NCBI RefSeq assembly: GCF_000319305.2
Contig: NZ_AMWJ02000001.1
Coordinates: 2,829,001 to 2,893,000, forward strand
Source: Pseudomonas bharatica CSV86
GTDB taxonomy: Bacteria; Pseudomonadota; Gammaproteobacteria; Pseudomonadales; Pseudomonadaceae
DNA length: 64,000 nt
Direction: 5' to 3'
The position numbers and the translations under genes are program-made. The notes under the pieces are model-generated. The model worked only from the letters and a program-made list of their open reading frames with translations. It ran no database searches and was not told the origin of the DNA. Shown piece by piece: positions 1-9,146 of the stretch; position 1 is the first letter of the stretch, and every line of letters begins with the position of its first letter.

Positions 1-788
1 CCGGCTCCACGCCCGCTGGGCGCAAAGTTGGGGAAGCTGCCGGCCGCCACCTGAAAAAAGTGTCGCTGGAACTCGGCGGCAAAAACTCACTGATTGTCCT
101 CGACGATGCCGACCTCGATCTGGCCATCGCTAACGCAACGTGGGGAGTGTATCTGCACCAGGGGCAAATCTGCATGTCGACCGGGCGCTTGCTGGTGCAA
201 CGAGGCATCTATGCCGCATTCGTCGAACGCCTGGTGGCAAAAGCGCGCAGCCTGACCGTGGGAGATCCGGCCAGCGGCCAGGTGCACCTCGGCCCGCTAA
301 TCAATGCTGCCCAGCGCGACAATGCCCTACGCATCGTCGAGGCCGCACGCGCTGCCGGGGCGACGCTTGCCACCGGTGGCTCGGCCGACGGGCTGTTCTT
401 CCAGCCGACGGTGCTCAGCGATGTGCAGCGCGATAACCCGGCATTCCACGAAGAGATCTTCGGCCCGGTGGCCGTGGTGGTGCCATTCGACAGCGACGAG
501 CAAGCGGTGGAGCTGGCCAACAACACTGATTACGGTCTGAGCGCCGCGATCCTGTCCCGCGACACTGGCCGCGCTCTGCGCCTTGGCGAACAACTGCGCA
601 CCGGTTTGTTACATATCAACGACCAGACCGTCAACGACGAGGTCATCAACCCGTTCGGCGGTGTCGGCGCGTCCGGCAACGGCACCAGTATCGGTGGTGC
701 CGCCAACTGGGAAGAGTTCACCCAATGGCAATGGCTCACCCTCAAAAGCGAAGCCCCTGCCTATCCCTGTAAACTCGGAGAAAAATAA
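1..788 (+). CDS. Aldehyde dehydrogenase, C-terminal part (benzaldehyde/aryl-aldehyde type)
   Basis: NAD(P)-dependent aldehyde dehydrogenase that would oxidise an aryl aldehyde to its acid. The reading frame is open from the window edge (from base 3, GSTPAGRKVGEAAGRHLKKV), so the N-terminal half is missing. The general-base glutamate is in LELGGKN, the catalytic cysteine in GQICMSTGR, and EEIFGPVAVV and the FGGVGASGNG tail are typical of the family. It resembles XylC/vanillin-type dehydrogenases. The alcohol dehydrogenase gene starts 2 bases after the stop, so the two are one transcript catalysing successive steps: alcohol to aldehyde to acid. The exact aromatic substrate cannot be read from sequence. 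Confidence 0.9.
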   Translation, partial: GSTPAGRKVGEAAGRHLKKVSLELGGKNSLIVLDDADLDLAIANATWGVYLHQGQICMSTGRLLVQRGIYAAFVERLVAKARSLTVGDPASGQVHLGPLINAAQRDNALRIVEAARAAGATLATGGSADGLFFQPTVLSDVQRDNPAFHEEIFGPVAVVVPFDSDEQAVELANNTDYGLSAAILSRDTGRALRLGEQLRTGLLHINDQTVNDEVINPFGGVGASGNGTSIGGAANWEEFTQWQWLTLKSEAPAYPCKLGEK

Positions 789-790
789 CA

Positions 791-1915
791 ATGACAACAC
801 CTCTTTTCCGCCCTATTCAAGCTGCTGTGACGCGAGGCAAAGGCGCACCTTTCGTCCTTGAACAAGCAGGTATTCGTGCTCCGCAGGGTGACGAAGTGCT
901 GGTGCGCGTGGTCGCAACCGGCATGTGCCATACCGACATGATCGTGCGTGACCAGTACTACCCGGTACCGCTCCCGGCGGTGTTGGGACACGAAGGTTCT
1001 GGCATCGTCGAGGCTGTTGGCCCGCTGGTGCAGAACCTGGCGGTGGGCGACCACGTGGTGATGACCTACGGCTACTGCGGCCAGTGCCTCGCATGCGACG
1101 CCGGCCAGGCGGCCTACTGTCAGGACTTCTTCGGGCGCAACTTCAGCGGCGCCGGCCCCCAGGGCCAGCACGCCCTGCAGGATGCACAGGGCGAAATGCT
1201 GAATGACCACTTCTTCGCTCAGTCCTCATTCGCCACCTTCGCCCTGGGGCGCGAGAACAACACTGTGCGGGTACCCAAGGAAGCCCCCATCGAGCTGCTC
1301 GGCCCGCTGGGTTGCGGCATCCAGACCGGCGCCGGCGCGGTGATCAATTCGCTGAAGGTTACCCCTGGCAGCGCCTTTGCCGCCTTTGGCGGCGGTGCGG
1401 TGGGCCTTTCTGCCGTGCTGGCCGCGCAAGTCGCGGGTGCCGCTACCATCATCGCGATCGATGTAGTGCCTTCGCGCCTGGCATTGGCCCTGGAGCTGGG
1501 CGCCACGCACGTGGTCAACAGCCGAGAGGTCGACCCCGTAACTACCATTCGCGAAATCACCGGCGGCGGCGTGCAGTTCGCGCTGGAGTCCACTGGCCGC
1601 CCAGAAGTGCTGCGCCAGGCCGTGGATGCCCTCGGCAGCCGCGGCGCGCTGGGGGTGGTCGGCGCGCCGCCGCTGGGCACTACAGCTCAATTCGACGTCA
1701 ACGACCTACTGCTGGGTGGAAAGGTCATTCGCGGCATCGTCGAAGGTGACAGCGTGCCCAAGAAGTTCATCCCCGAGCTGGTCAACCTGTATCTGCAAGG
1801 CCGCTTCGCCTTCGACAAGCTGGTGCGTTTCTACGACTTTGAGCAGATCAATCAGGCCGCTGAAGACAGTGAGAAAGGCCTGACCCTCAAGCCGATCATC
1901 CGCATCCAGAAGTAA
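791..1915 (+). CDS. Zinc-dependent aryl-alcohol dehydrogenase (XylB/AreB-like)
   Basis: Medium-chain alcohol dehydrogenase of 374 residues, close to the usual 366-370 of benzyl-alcohol dehydrogenases. Catalytic-zinc ligands are in MCHTD and GHEGSG; the structural zinc site is the four-cysteine lobe CGQCLACDAGQAAYC; the NAD-binding turn is FGGGAVGLSA followed by an acidic residue (AIDVV), which favours NAD over NADP. It would oxidise an aromatic alcohol to the aldehyde used by the upstream dehydrogenase. It sits 2 bases after that gene and 59 bases before the outer-membrane protein gene. The family call is secure; the substrate (benzyl, vanillyl, cinnamyl or terpenoid alcohol) is not. Confidence 0.9.
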   Translation: MTTPLFRPIQAAVTRGKGAPFVLEQAGIRAPQGDEVLVRVVATGMCHTDMIVRDQYYPVPLPAVLGHEGSGIVEAVGPLVQNLAVGDHVVMTYGYCGQCLACDAGQAAYCQDFFGRNFSGAGPQGQHALQDAQGEMLNDHFFAQSSFATFALGRENNTVRVPKEAPIELLGPLGCGIQTGAGAVINSLKVTPGSAFAAFGGGAVGLSAVLAAQVAGAATIIAIDVVPSRLALALELGATHVVNSREVDPVTTIREITGGGVQFALESTGRPEVLRQAVDALGSRGALGVVGAPPLGTTAQFDVNDLLLGGKVIRGIVEGDSVPKKFIPELVNLYLQGRFAFDKLVRFYDFEQINQAAEDSEKGLTLKPIIRIQK

Positions 1916-1974
1916 CACCCGGGGGCAGCTACGCGCTGCTCCCAACCCATAACAAGAACAACGGAAACCTGCAC

Positions 1975-2865
1975 ATGACAAAAATTTCTAGCCTTACATG
2001 GGGCTTGCTGGCCTGCGCTCTGCTTTCGGCCAAGGCCCAGGCCGTGGATGTGAATGCCGGCGATTACACGGCGCTACCACCTGGCTCGAACGTCGCCGCC
2101 TGGTACCAACAATTTAGCCGCGCCGACCGATTCAATGGGGATGGCACACCCGATGCCACCCACAACACCGGCCTGCGTTCCAACATCAGCATCCTGCGCC
2201 TGATCCACTTCACCGACATCGCCGGTATCACGGTGGACCCGCAAATCCTGCTCCCTTTCGGCCACGTCTATGACGTAAAGGTGGGAGGCCAATCGCTGGG
2301 CAGCAACAGCGGGATGGCCGACCCGATCATCGGTGCGACATTTTGGCTCGTCAACCAGCCGGGCATTGGCGCTAGCGGCCGCTACTTCGGCATTACCCCG
2401 CTGCTTTACCTGCCCTGGGGCCAATACGACCGAGTAGCCGGTGTGAACTTGGGCGAGAACCGCTGGAAGGGTGACTTGCAACTCGGCTGGGTCGAGCCTC
2501 TTTGGGGGCGCTGGTCGATGGAGTGGTACGCCGATGCGGTCTTTTATGGCAGCAACGACAAGGCCGGCATCGGCAGCCAGACTTTGCGCCAGGACCCGAC
2601 CTACCAACTGCAAACCAACCTGCGCTACGACTTAAACCCGGCTCAGCGCCTGGCCCTGGGCTTCTCGGCCAGCGAAGGCGGCAAGCAGCAGTTGTCGGGC
2701 GACTACACCGGTCAGAAGACCGAGGTACAGCAAGTGCGCCTTGAGTTCCAGCAGATGGTCGGCAAGACAGTGCAACTGAGCGGCCAGCTAACCCATGACA
2801 CCCGCGTGGTCGGCGGTTTCCAGGAGGACAGCGGGGTCAACCTGCGGGCGCTGTTGCTATTCTGA
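1975..2865 (+). CDS. Phenol MetA-pathway-type outer-membrane protein
   Basis: Protein of 296 residues with a clear signal peptide (MTKISSLTWGLLACALLSAKAQA) and an alternating beta-strand pattern ending in a terminal phenylalanine (LRALLLF), the hallmark of outer-membrane barrels. It resembles the MetA-pathway phenol degradation family often found in aromatic catabolic operons, where it is thought to be an uptake porin. Inference: a channel for the hydrophobic alcohol or ester oxidised by the two preceding enzymes. It is the last structural gene before the sigma-54 activator. Confidence 0.8.
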   Translation: MTKISSLTWGLLACALLSAKAQAVDVNAGDYTALPPGSNVAAWYQQFSRADRFNGDGTPDATHNTGLRSNISILRLIHFTDIAGITVDPQILLPFGHVYDVKVGGQSLGSNSGMADPIIGATFWLVNQPGIGASGRYFGITPLLYLPWGQYDRVAGVNLGENRWKGDLQLGWVEPLWGRWSMEWYADAVFYGSNDKAGIGSQTLRQDPTYQLQTNLRYDLNPAQRLALGFSASEGGKQQLSGDYTGQKTEVQQVRLEFQQMVGKTVQLSGQLTHDTRVVGGFQEDSGVNLRALLLF

Positions 2866-2950
2866 TTCGCCCGGCAGCCTTGACGCGCTGCTGGCAGCGG
2901 CGCAACGTGCGCAATCAGGAGCGTGCCGCCAACCTTCACAAGGTGTACTC

Positions 2951-4750
2951 ATGGATCGCCTACAGCTGCAGTTGCATAGTGCCCGCCGGCAGTTTGCCGA
3001 AGGCCTGCCATTACCTGCAGGACTCCTGCCCGAGCCAATCGAGCGCTCATGGGAACGTTCCCGCGCCGCCGGGCTCAGTCCGTGGCAAACTCGCCTGGCC
3101 CAAGACCATATGGATGTACAGCCACTGACCGAGGCCGACAGCCAACTGGCCGCCTGCGTGCAGCCAGAACTAGAGCGGTTGTGGGAATTGATTGGCGATT
3201 CGCACTGGATGCTGTTTTGCGTCAATCCGGACAACCGTATCGTCCAGACGCGCAAACCAGCGGGCATCGACGGCCCCCTGTCGGCGCTGCACATCGGACG
3301 CAGGGTCAGCGAAGCCGATGTCGGCACCACTGCCCCGGCCTGCACGCTGATGGATGGCCTGCCGGCGATCGTAGCTGGCAACCAGCACTACCTGCAGGAG
3401 TTTGCCGAGTTTTTCTGCGTCAGCGTTCCGTTACGCGGGGTCAATGGCGATCTGCTCGGGGCCCTGGACCTGACCGGCATCGGCACCCGTAACGCCGGCA
3501 CCATGCTCGAACGACTCAAACACGCCGCGCTGGCTACCGAAAACAACTTCTTCCTCAAAATGCAGGGTTGCCGCATCCTCGAATTGCAACACGATCCCAG
3601 ACTGCTCGGGTCGCCGCTGCAGGCGCTGTTGGCGGTGCATGACGATGGTACGGTGCATGCGGCCAACCGTGCCGCGCAACAGTTGCTGGGTGTACCGAGT
3701 TACCGCCCTGAACGTCTGACCCTGGACCAACTGTTCGACTGCCCCAGCCACAACGGCCTGGACGGCTCGACACAGCTGCTGGCCCTGGCCGATGGCTCAC
3801 GCCTGTATGGCCGGCTTCTTCCGCAGCCCACCGCCAAGGCACGGTCGTTGCGGCCCAGCAGCACGACACTGGGCAGCGACCGGCGGGTCAACGCGCGCTT
3901 CGAGGATGCCTGTAAGGCCGTGGCCGGCAACCTGCCGGTGCTGATCACCGGGCCGACCGGCTCTGGCAAGGAAGTGTTCGCCAAAGCGCTGCATGCACAC
4001 TGCTGCCCACAGGCCCCGTTCGTAGCCATCAACTGCGCCGCCCTGCCCGAAAGCCTGATCGAAGCCGAGCTGTTCGGCTACACCGAGGGCAGTTTCACCG
4101 GCGCGCGTAAAGGCGGTGCCATGGGCCTGATGGAGTCCGCCGGCAACGGTATCCTGCTGCTGGACGAAATTGGCGACATGCCGTTGCCTCTGCAAAGCCG
4201 CCTGCTGCGGGCCTTGCAGGAGCGACAGATCACCCGCGTCGGCAGCACCAGTACGGTACCACTGAAAGCCCACGTGATCGCCGCCACGCACAAGGACCTG
4301 GCCAGCCTGGTGAGCAGCGGTGGTTTTCGCGAAGACCTTTTTTACCGTCTGGACGGCATGCGCGTAGCTTTGCCCGCACTGGAGCACCGGCTTGACAAGG
4401 CGCAACTGATCGACAGCTTTTTCCAGCGCCCGGGCGTCCCGCCGCTGGCGCCCGAGGCCAGGCGGCAACTGCAGGTCTATCACTGGCCGGGCAACCTGCG
4501 GCAACTGGAGAACGTCGCGCGTCTCGTCGGGGTATTAGCCGTCGGCGAACCATGCATCGGCATGCGACACCTGCCTGATGAACTGCAGTGTGGGGCCATA
4601 GCGGTCTCTGGCAACCTGGCCGATGCCACTCGAGACGTCATTGAGCGCGTACTACTGGCCCATTCCGGAAACGTCAGCGCTGCCGCCAAAGAGCTCGGCA
4701 TCTCCCGCACCACATTGTACAAGCGCCTGGCCAGGCTGGGTTCTCAGTGA
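2951..4750 (+). CDS. AcoR-type sigma-54-dependent transcriptional activator
   Basis: Enhancer-binding protein of 599 residues. The N-terminal region up to about residue 200 looks like the GAF-type effector domain of AcoR regulators. The AAA+ domain has Walker A GPTGSGKE (lysine about residue 340), the sigma-54 contact loop as GSFTGA (about 380) instead of GAFTGA, and Walker B GILLLDEIGD. The C-terminal Fis-type helix-turn-helix is AAKELGISRTTLYKRL. The ATG at 2951 is chosen because AAGG precedes it; an open stretch upstream overlaps the previous gene. It is the probable activator of the aryl-alcohol operon, though a -24/-12 promoter would lie outside the window. Confidence 0.88.
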   Translation: MDRLQLQLHSARRQFAEGLPLPAGLLPEPIERSWERSRAAGLSPWQTRLAQDHMDVQPLTEADSQLAACVQPELERLWELIGDSHWMLFCVNPDNRIVQTRKPAGIDGPLSALHIGRRVSEADVGTTAPACTLMDGLPAIVAGNQHYLQEFAEFFCVSVPLRGVNGDLLGALDLTGIGTRNAGTMLERLKHAALATENNFFLKMQGCRILELQHDPRLLGSPLQALLAVHDDGTVHAANRAAQQLLGVPSYRPERLTLDQLFDCPSHNGLDGSTQLLALADGSRLYGRLLPQPTAKARSLRPSSTTLGSDRRVNARFEDACKAVAGNLPVLITGPTGSGKEVFAKALHAHCCPQAPFVAINCAALPESLIEAELFGYTEGSFTGARKGGAMGLMESAGNGILLLDEIGDMPLPLQSRLLRALQERQITRVGSTSTVPLKAHVIAATHKDLASLVSSGGFREDLFYRLDGMRVALPALEHRLDKAQLIDSFFQRPGVPPLAPEARRQLQVYHWPGNLRQLENVARLVGVLAVGEPCIGMRHLPDELQCGAIAVSGNLADATRDVIERVLLAHSGNVSAAAKELGISRTTLYKRLARLGSQ

Positions 4751-4902
4751 TATGACCGCTGCCGCAGGCGTTTCCTCTTTTTAGCGAAACCCCACCCACC
4801 GCGAGTGGCGGCTTTGGGTCGATAGCGGTCGGTGACCACTGGCAGCTATCAGCCAGAAGCGGAAATCCGGCGCGCATAGCGTTCATTCTCGGCGTCGCGC
4901 TC

Positions 4903-5709
4903 TTAGCGGGGCCCACCGACCATGGCGTGCCAGTTGCGGATCAAGTCGTCCCGAGCACGCAGGCCAGCATTGGGTTTGGTCGCCGTCGCGTCCTGCACCA
5001 AGCTGGCGAACACCAGTTGGCGACCCTCCCTGCGCGCCCAGCCGACGAACCACCCGTATGCGTTGGCCGGCGTATAAACGCCATTGTTGCCAGGGGAGCC
5101 TGTGCCGGTCTTTCCATAAAGACGCCAGCCATCGGCTTCACTCACCTCGAACAGGTTCTCGGCCAGGTCGTATGCCTCAGCCTTGATGGGTAATTGCCGG
5201 TTGACCACCTTGCGCAGGAAGGCCAGTTGTTCCACCGGGGAGATACGCAGCGACGAAATGATCCATGCACCGTCAGTACCGTTGTTTTTCCCGGGTTCGC
5301 CCGAGACATCTTCGTTCCCGTAGCCAAAGGCGGACGTGTAGTGCTGGAAGCGCTCTTGCCCTAGGCTCCTGGCGATCAACTGTGAGTACCAAACCACTGA
5401 ATACGTGATCCATCGTTGAGGATCCGTGGGCTGGCGCCAGGCGTCGCCTCCCCAGTCCGGATAGCCAGACTCGTACTGCCAGACCGGCTCGTGCGGGCCC
5501 TTCAGAACACCCGCGTCGGCGCCCATCAGGGCGATGGGCAGTTTGAAGGTCGAGGCTGGCGTGTAGCGCGCGGCGCAGTCCTGTTGCGCACCCTGCTGGA
5601 ACAGGATCCTGCCGTCGTCGGCGTCCGCCACTACAGTGCACAGGGTTGCCGCCTGGGCAGGGATATAGAACAGCGCGCCGAGGGCAAATAGAGAGAGTCG
5701 AAGGGTCAT
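4903..5709 (-). CDS. Class D (OXA-type) beta-lactamase
   Basis: Serine beta-lactamase of 268 residues, the usual class D size, with a signal peptide (MTLRLSLFALGALFYIPAQA) for periplasmic export. All class D motifs are present: nucleophile box STFK (Ser53, Lys56), SVV (104-106), YGN (130-132), a tryptophan at 149 in the omega-loop region and KTG (200-202). It would hydrolyse penicillins and possibly other beta-lactams. It is a lone gene with no integron site or IS next to it, so it looks like a resident chromosomal enzyme. Spectrum cannot be predicted. Between 4751 and 4902 no gene is seen. Confidence 0.93.
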   Translation of the reverse strand: MTLRLSLFALGALFYIPAQAATLCTVVADADDGRILFQQGAQQDCAARYTPASTFKLPIALMGADAGVLKGPHEPVWQYESGYPDWGGDAWRQPTDPQRWITYSVVWYSQLIARSLGQERFQHYTSAFGYGNEDVSGEPGKNNGTDGAWIISSLRISPVEQLAFLRKVVNRQLPIKAEAYDLAENLFEVSEADGWRLYGKTGTGSPGNNGVYTPANAYGWFVGWARREGRQLVFASLVQDATATKPNAGLRARDDLIRNWHAMVGGPR

Positions 5710-5922
5710 GATTGATCAAGTGTCATGGGATAGGTGGCGGCCTCATTATGGATGAGGTGGTGCGTTCGTTCATGGGCAAAATCCGGCAGCAGAAGTTTCT
5801 CATGGCAGATGAAGGATGAGGTTGGCAGAACCCGCCAGAGGTTAAAGCGCGGGCAGCCGTCCCCGCACCGAAGTGCGGCGTGGCTTGCCTTGTGGCTTGA
5901 CCCGCGCCATGCGGCGGGCAAA

Positions 5923-6897
5923 TCAGGAAGGGAACAGCGTGCTCAGGCAGGCGAGCTTCTTCTTGTAGGACCGTCGGGCTTGCAGCGCCTCGTCCAGGGT
6001 CACCGCGATGAAGCGCGCCTTCTGGTTGGGTTGCATCTGGCCGATCAGATCGAGGTCGGCACTGATCACCGTACCGATCATGGCGTAGCCGCCCCCGGAC
6101 ACCGCATCGCGGTGCAGCACGATGGGCTCGAGCCCGGCCGGTACCTGGATCGAGCCGATCGGGTAGCAGCTGTCGACGATGTTCGACGGATCGGAGCCTG
6201 CGCCGAACGGCTGCTCGCGCGGCTGGAAGCTCAGCGGGCTGCCACCCTTGAAGCGATAGCCGATGCGATCAGCCTCCGAACCGACGGTCCAGGCTTCGGC
6301 GAAGAAGCTGTCCGCCGCCGCCGGGGTCAGGCGCTCGTAGTACAGCCCCGGCACCACCCGCAGGACGACCTCCCCGCCCAGCGACTGACGCAGCGCCATC
6401 GGCAGGCTCGCCCCGACACGCCCTTTGCCGCTGGCGACGCCTACCGGCAGTTCATCCCCAATCGCCAGCCGGCGCCCCTGAAAACCGCCCAGCGCCCCCA
6501 GCGCGTAGGTGGAACGGCTGCCAAGCACCAGCGGCACATCGATGCCGCCGGCCACCGCCAGATACGCCCGCGCGCCGGCCTTGGGGAAATCGAAACGCAG
6601 CACTTGCCCGGCCTTAACTTCGAACGCGGTGTCCAGGTGCATGTCCACGCCGTCGACCTTCGGGGTCATCTGCGCGCCACAGACCGCCACCAGCGCATCC
6701 TGCTGGAATTCCAGCTCCGGCCCCAGCAACGTGCACTCCAGCGCCGCCGAATTGGCCGGGTTGCCGACCAGTTGGTTGGCGGCGCTCAGGGCGTACTGGT
6801 CCAGCGCGCCGGATGGCGGGATGCCCAGGTGGTAGTAGCCTTCGCGGCCGAGGTCCTGCACCGAGGTGGCCAGACCGGGTTTGAGTACCTTGATCAT
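5923..6897 (-). CDS. pxpC: Biotin-dependent carboxyltransferase family protein / 5-oxoprolinase subunit C
   Basis: AHS2/KipA-family protein of 324 residues. The opening MIKVLKPGLATSVQDLGR, then GIPPSGALDQYALSAANQLVGN and ALECTLLGP are family signatures. In E. coli PxpA, PxpB and PxpC form an ATP-dependent 5-oxoprolinase; the fold is shared with the carboxyltransferase part of urea carboxylase. It is the last gene of the minus-strand operon and its start overlaps the stop of pxpB by 4 bases, indicating translational coupling. With a biotin carboxylase and biotin carrier in the same operon it may instead act as half of a carboxyltransferase (inference). Confidence 0.9.
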   Translation of the reverse strand: MIKVLKPGLATSVQDLGREGYYHLGIPPSGALDQYALSAANQLVGNPANSAALECTLLGPELEFQQDALVAVCGAQMTPKVDGVDMHLDTAFEVKAGQVLRFDFPKAGARAYLAVAGGIDVPLVLGSRSTYALGALGGFQGRRLAIGDELPVGVASGKGRVGASLPMALRQSLGGEVVLRVVPGLYYERLTPAAADSFFAEAWTVGSEADRIGYRFKGGSPLSFQPREQPFGAGSDPSNIVDSCYPIGSIQVPAGLEPIVLHRDAVSGGGYAMIGTVISADLDLIGQMQPNQKARFIAVTLDEALQARRSYKKKLACLSTLFPS

Positions 6898-7766
6898 GCC
6901 AGCACCTCCTGCAGCGACTTGGGATAGCCGACCGGGTCGGCGAGGAACGCATCGAGCGAGAACTCCACTGCACGGATGCGCAGGTCGAAGCGCCCGGCTT
7001 CGACCTCGGCGACGGCGTGGTCATAGGCTTCGCGGTCCATCGGCTTGAACTGCACGATGTCGCCGGGACGGAAGAACACCATGTGCTTCTTCAGGTACGC
7101 CAGGTGCTGCTGCGGATCGTAGATCGGTGCCGGGGTGACGCCGAACATCTGGTAGCCGCCGGCGCCACGCACCGAGTAGATGCAACCGAAGCAGCCGCCA
7201 TGGCCGAGGGTCAATTTCGGCGTGTCGGTACGCGGCCGCAGGTATTTGGGCACCTGCAGCTGGCGTTCGCGCTCGACCATCTGGAACATGAACGGCAGGC
7301 CCGCGACGAAGCCCACCATCGACACGAACCACGGCGCGCCACTGTGGGCAGCGATGAATGCCTCGACGTCGGCCAGACCGTTGATGCGCGCAGCGTACTC
7401 CAGGTCCGTGGCGCTCGGGTCCTGGTGGCGGTCACGAAAACGCATTAGGGTTTCGTGGGTCCAGGGATCGTTGTAGAGCACCGGAATCTCGATGATCCGC
7501 GTGTGCAGGGTGCGCTCGGCCACGGCCTCGGCCTCGGCGCCCTTCACCGCTTCAAGCAGATCGGCCGGCGCGATGCGATCCGGATCGAAACGGATCTGGA
7601 ACGAGGCGTTGGCCAGGCACACGTCGAGCACGCCATCGAGGGCCAGGCGTTCCACCGCACGGGTCACCGCCATGCCCTTGAAGAAGGCTTCAAGGGACAT
7701 GCTGTCGCTGACCTCGGCAAACAGATGTTCGTCAGCGCCAAAGCTGTAGCGAATCGGACTGCTCAT
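6894..7766 (-). CDS. pxpB: 5-oxoprolinase subunit B family protein (AHS1/KipI-like)
   Basis: AHS1-domain protein of 290 residues, partner of PxpC. The core from about residue 110 (IIEIPVLYNDPW) through PWFVSMVGFVAGLPFM and LGHGGCFGCIYSVRGAGGYQMFG to IYDPQ is typical. It is about 70 residues longer than E. coli PxpB because it keeps a full N-terminal extension. The start overlaps the stop of the biotin carboxylase gene by 4 bases and its stop overlaps pxpC by 4, so the three are coupled. Family assignment is firm; whether the complex hydrolyses 5-oxoproline or carboxylates a substrate is open. Confidence 0.9.
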   Translation of the reverse strand: MSSPIRYSFGADEHLFAEVSDSMSLEAFFKGMAVTRAVERLALDGVLDVCLANASFQIRFDPDRIAPADLLEAVKGAEAEAVAERTLHTRIIEIPVLYNDPWTHETLMRFRDRHQDPSATDLEYAARINGLADVEAFIAAHSGAPWFVSMVGFVAGLPFMFQMVERERQLQVPKYLRPRTDTPKLTLGHGGCFGCIYSVRGAGGYQMFGVTPAPIYDPQQHLAYLKKHMVFFRPGDIVQFKPMDREAYDHAVAEVEAGRFDLRIRAVEFSLDAFLADPVGYPKSLQEVLA

Positions 7767-9142
7767 GCTTCACCTCCGCTGCGGCGCTCGGCCAGCCAGG
7801 TTTCCAGGGTGCCGGTGTGGAAGTCGGCGCTGTGCAACCAGGGTTGCTCCAGCAGTTCACCGTGCAAGGACAAGGTGCTGGCCATGCCGGTGAGCGTGGT
7901 CTGCTCGACCGCCCATCGTGCACGGGCCAGGGCTTCATTGCGATCACGGCCATGGACGATCAGCTTGGCCAGCAGCGAGTCATAGTACGGCGGCACGCGG
8001 TAGCCTTCATACAGATGGCTATCGACCCGCACGCCCTCGCCTTGCGGCCAGTTAAGCGCCTGGACAAGACCCGGGCTGGGGAAGAAATCCCGCGCCGGGT
8101 CTTCGGCGTTCAGACGCATCTGCAGGGCTGCGCCGTTGAGCCTGATATCGCTTTGCTGAAGCCCCAGTGGCTCGCCACCCGCAATGCGCAACATGGCCTG
8201 GACCAGATCGATGCCGGTGACCAGCTCGCTGACCGGATGTTCTACCTGGATCCGCGTGTTCATCTCGATGAAGAAAAACTCGCCGGTGGCGTCGTCGTAC
8301 AGATACTCAAGGGTGCCGGCGCCCTGATAGCCCAGCGCCTCGGTCAGGCGCACGGCGCTCGCGCACAGGGCCTCGCGCTGCTGCGCATCGAGGGCCGGCG
8401 ACGGCGCTTCCTCGAAGATCTTCTGGCGACGGCGTTGCAGCGAACACTCGCGCTCGAACAGGTGCACCGCATGCGTGCCGTCGCCCAGCACCTGCACTTC
8501 GATGTGCCGGGCCTTGCCGATAAAGCGCTCCAGATACACCGCGCCATTGCCGAAGGCGGCCTGGGCTTCTCGCTGGGAGCGGGGGAATTCTTCGCTCAAC
8601 TGTTGCGGGTTTTCCGCCAGGCGAATGCCGCGCCCGCCGCCGCCAGCCGAGGCCTTGATCAACAGCGGGAAGCCGACCGACTCGGCGGCCTTGAGCGCCG
8701 ACTCCACATCGAACAGTTCACCGGGGGAACCGGGCACCACCGGCACCCCCGCTGCTTGTGCGGTGCGCCGGGCTTCGGCCTTGTCGCCCATGCGCCGGAT
8801 GGTCTCGGGGGACGGGCCGACGAAGATCGCCCCGGCGGCCAATACCGCTTCGGCGAACTCGGCGTTTTCCGAAAGAAAGCCGTAGCCGGGATGGACCGCG
8901 TTGGCTCCGGTGGCCTTCAGGGCACCGAGCAAGGCCTCGACATTGAGGTAGCTCTTGTCGGCGCGGGCCGGGCCGAGGATGTGCACTTCGTCGGCCAGGA
9001 GCGCGGCCAGGGAATCCACGTCTGCTTCGCTGCACGCCGCCACGGTTGGAATCCCCAGCGCTTTCGCGGCACGGATGATGCGCACGGCGATCTCGCCACG
9101 GTTGGCGATCAGCAATTTACCTATGCCTTGAGTCATATTCAT
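7763..9142 (-). CDS. Biotin carboxylase subunit (AccC family)
   Basis: ATP-grasp biotin carboxylase of 460 residues that would carboxylate biotin on the small carrier encoded just upstream. Visible motifs are the start KLLIANRGEIAVRI, AVHPGYGFLSENAEFA, the glycine-rich ATP loop KASAGGGGRGIRL and the catalytic stretch EMNTRIQVEHPVSE. The ATG giving MNMTQGIGK is chosen, 4 bases after the carrier gene stop and behind GAGGG; the longer upstream open frame runs into the carrier gene. As it is embedded in a pxp operon it is probably not the housekeeping acetyl-CoA carboxylase subunit. Confidence 0.92.
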   Translation of the reverse strand: MNMTQGIGKLLIANRGEIAVRIIRAAKALGIPTVAACSEADVDSLAALLADEVHILGPARADKSYLNVEALLGALKATGANAVHPGYGFLSENAEFAEAVLAAGAIFVGPSPETIRRMGDKAEARRTAQAAGVPVVPGSPGELFDVESALKAAESVGFPLLIKASAGGGGRGIRLAENPQQLSEEFPRSQREAQAAFGNGAVYLERFIGKARHIEVQVLGDGTHAVHLFERECSLQRRRQKIFEEAPSPALDAQQREALCASAVRLTEALGYQGAGTLEYLYDDATGEFFFIEMNTRIQVEHPVSELVTGIDLVQAMLRIAGGEPLGLQQSDIRLNGAALQMRLNAEDPARDFFPSPGLVQALNWPQGEGVRVDSHLYEGYRVPPYYDSLLAKLIVHGRDRNEALARARWAVEQTTLTGMASTLSLHGELLEQPWLHSADFHTGTLETWLAERRSGGEA

Positions 9143-9146
9143 GCCC

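Noticed and set aside
5734..6927. 397-codon plus-strand frame over pxpC
   Set aside because: Antisense shadow; Arg/Gln/His-rich with no recognised domain, while pxpC on the other strand is clear.
7763..9142. Housekeeping acetyl-CoA carboxylase accBC
   Set aside because: The carrier is half the size of AccB and the pair is embedded between pxpA and pxpBC, so a dedicated carboxylase is more likely.
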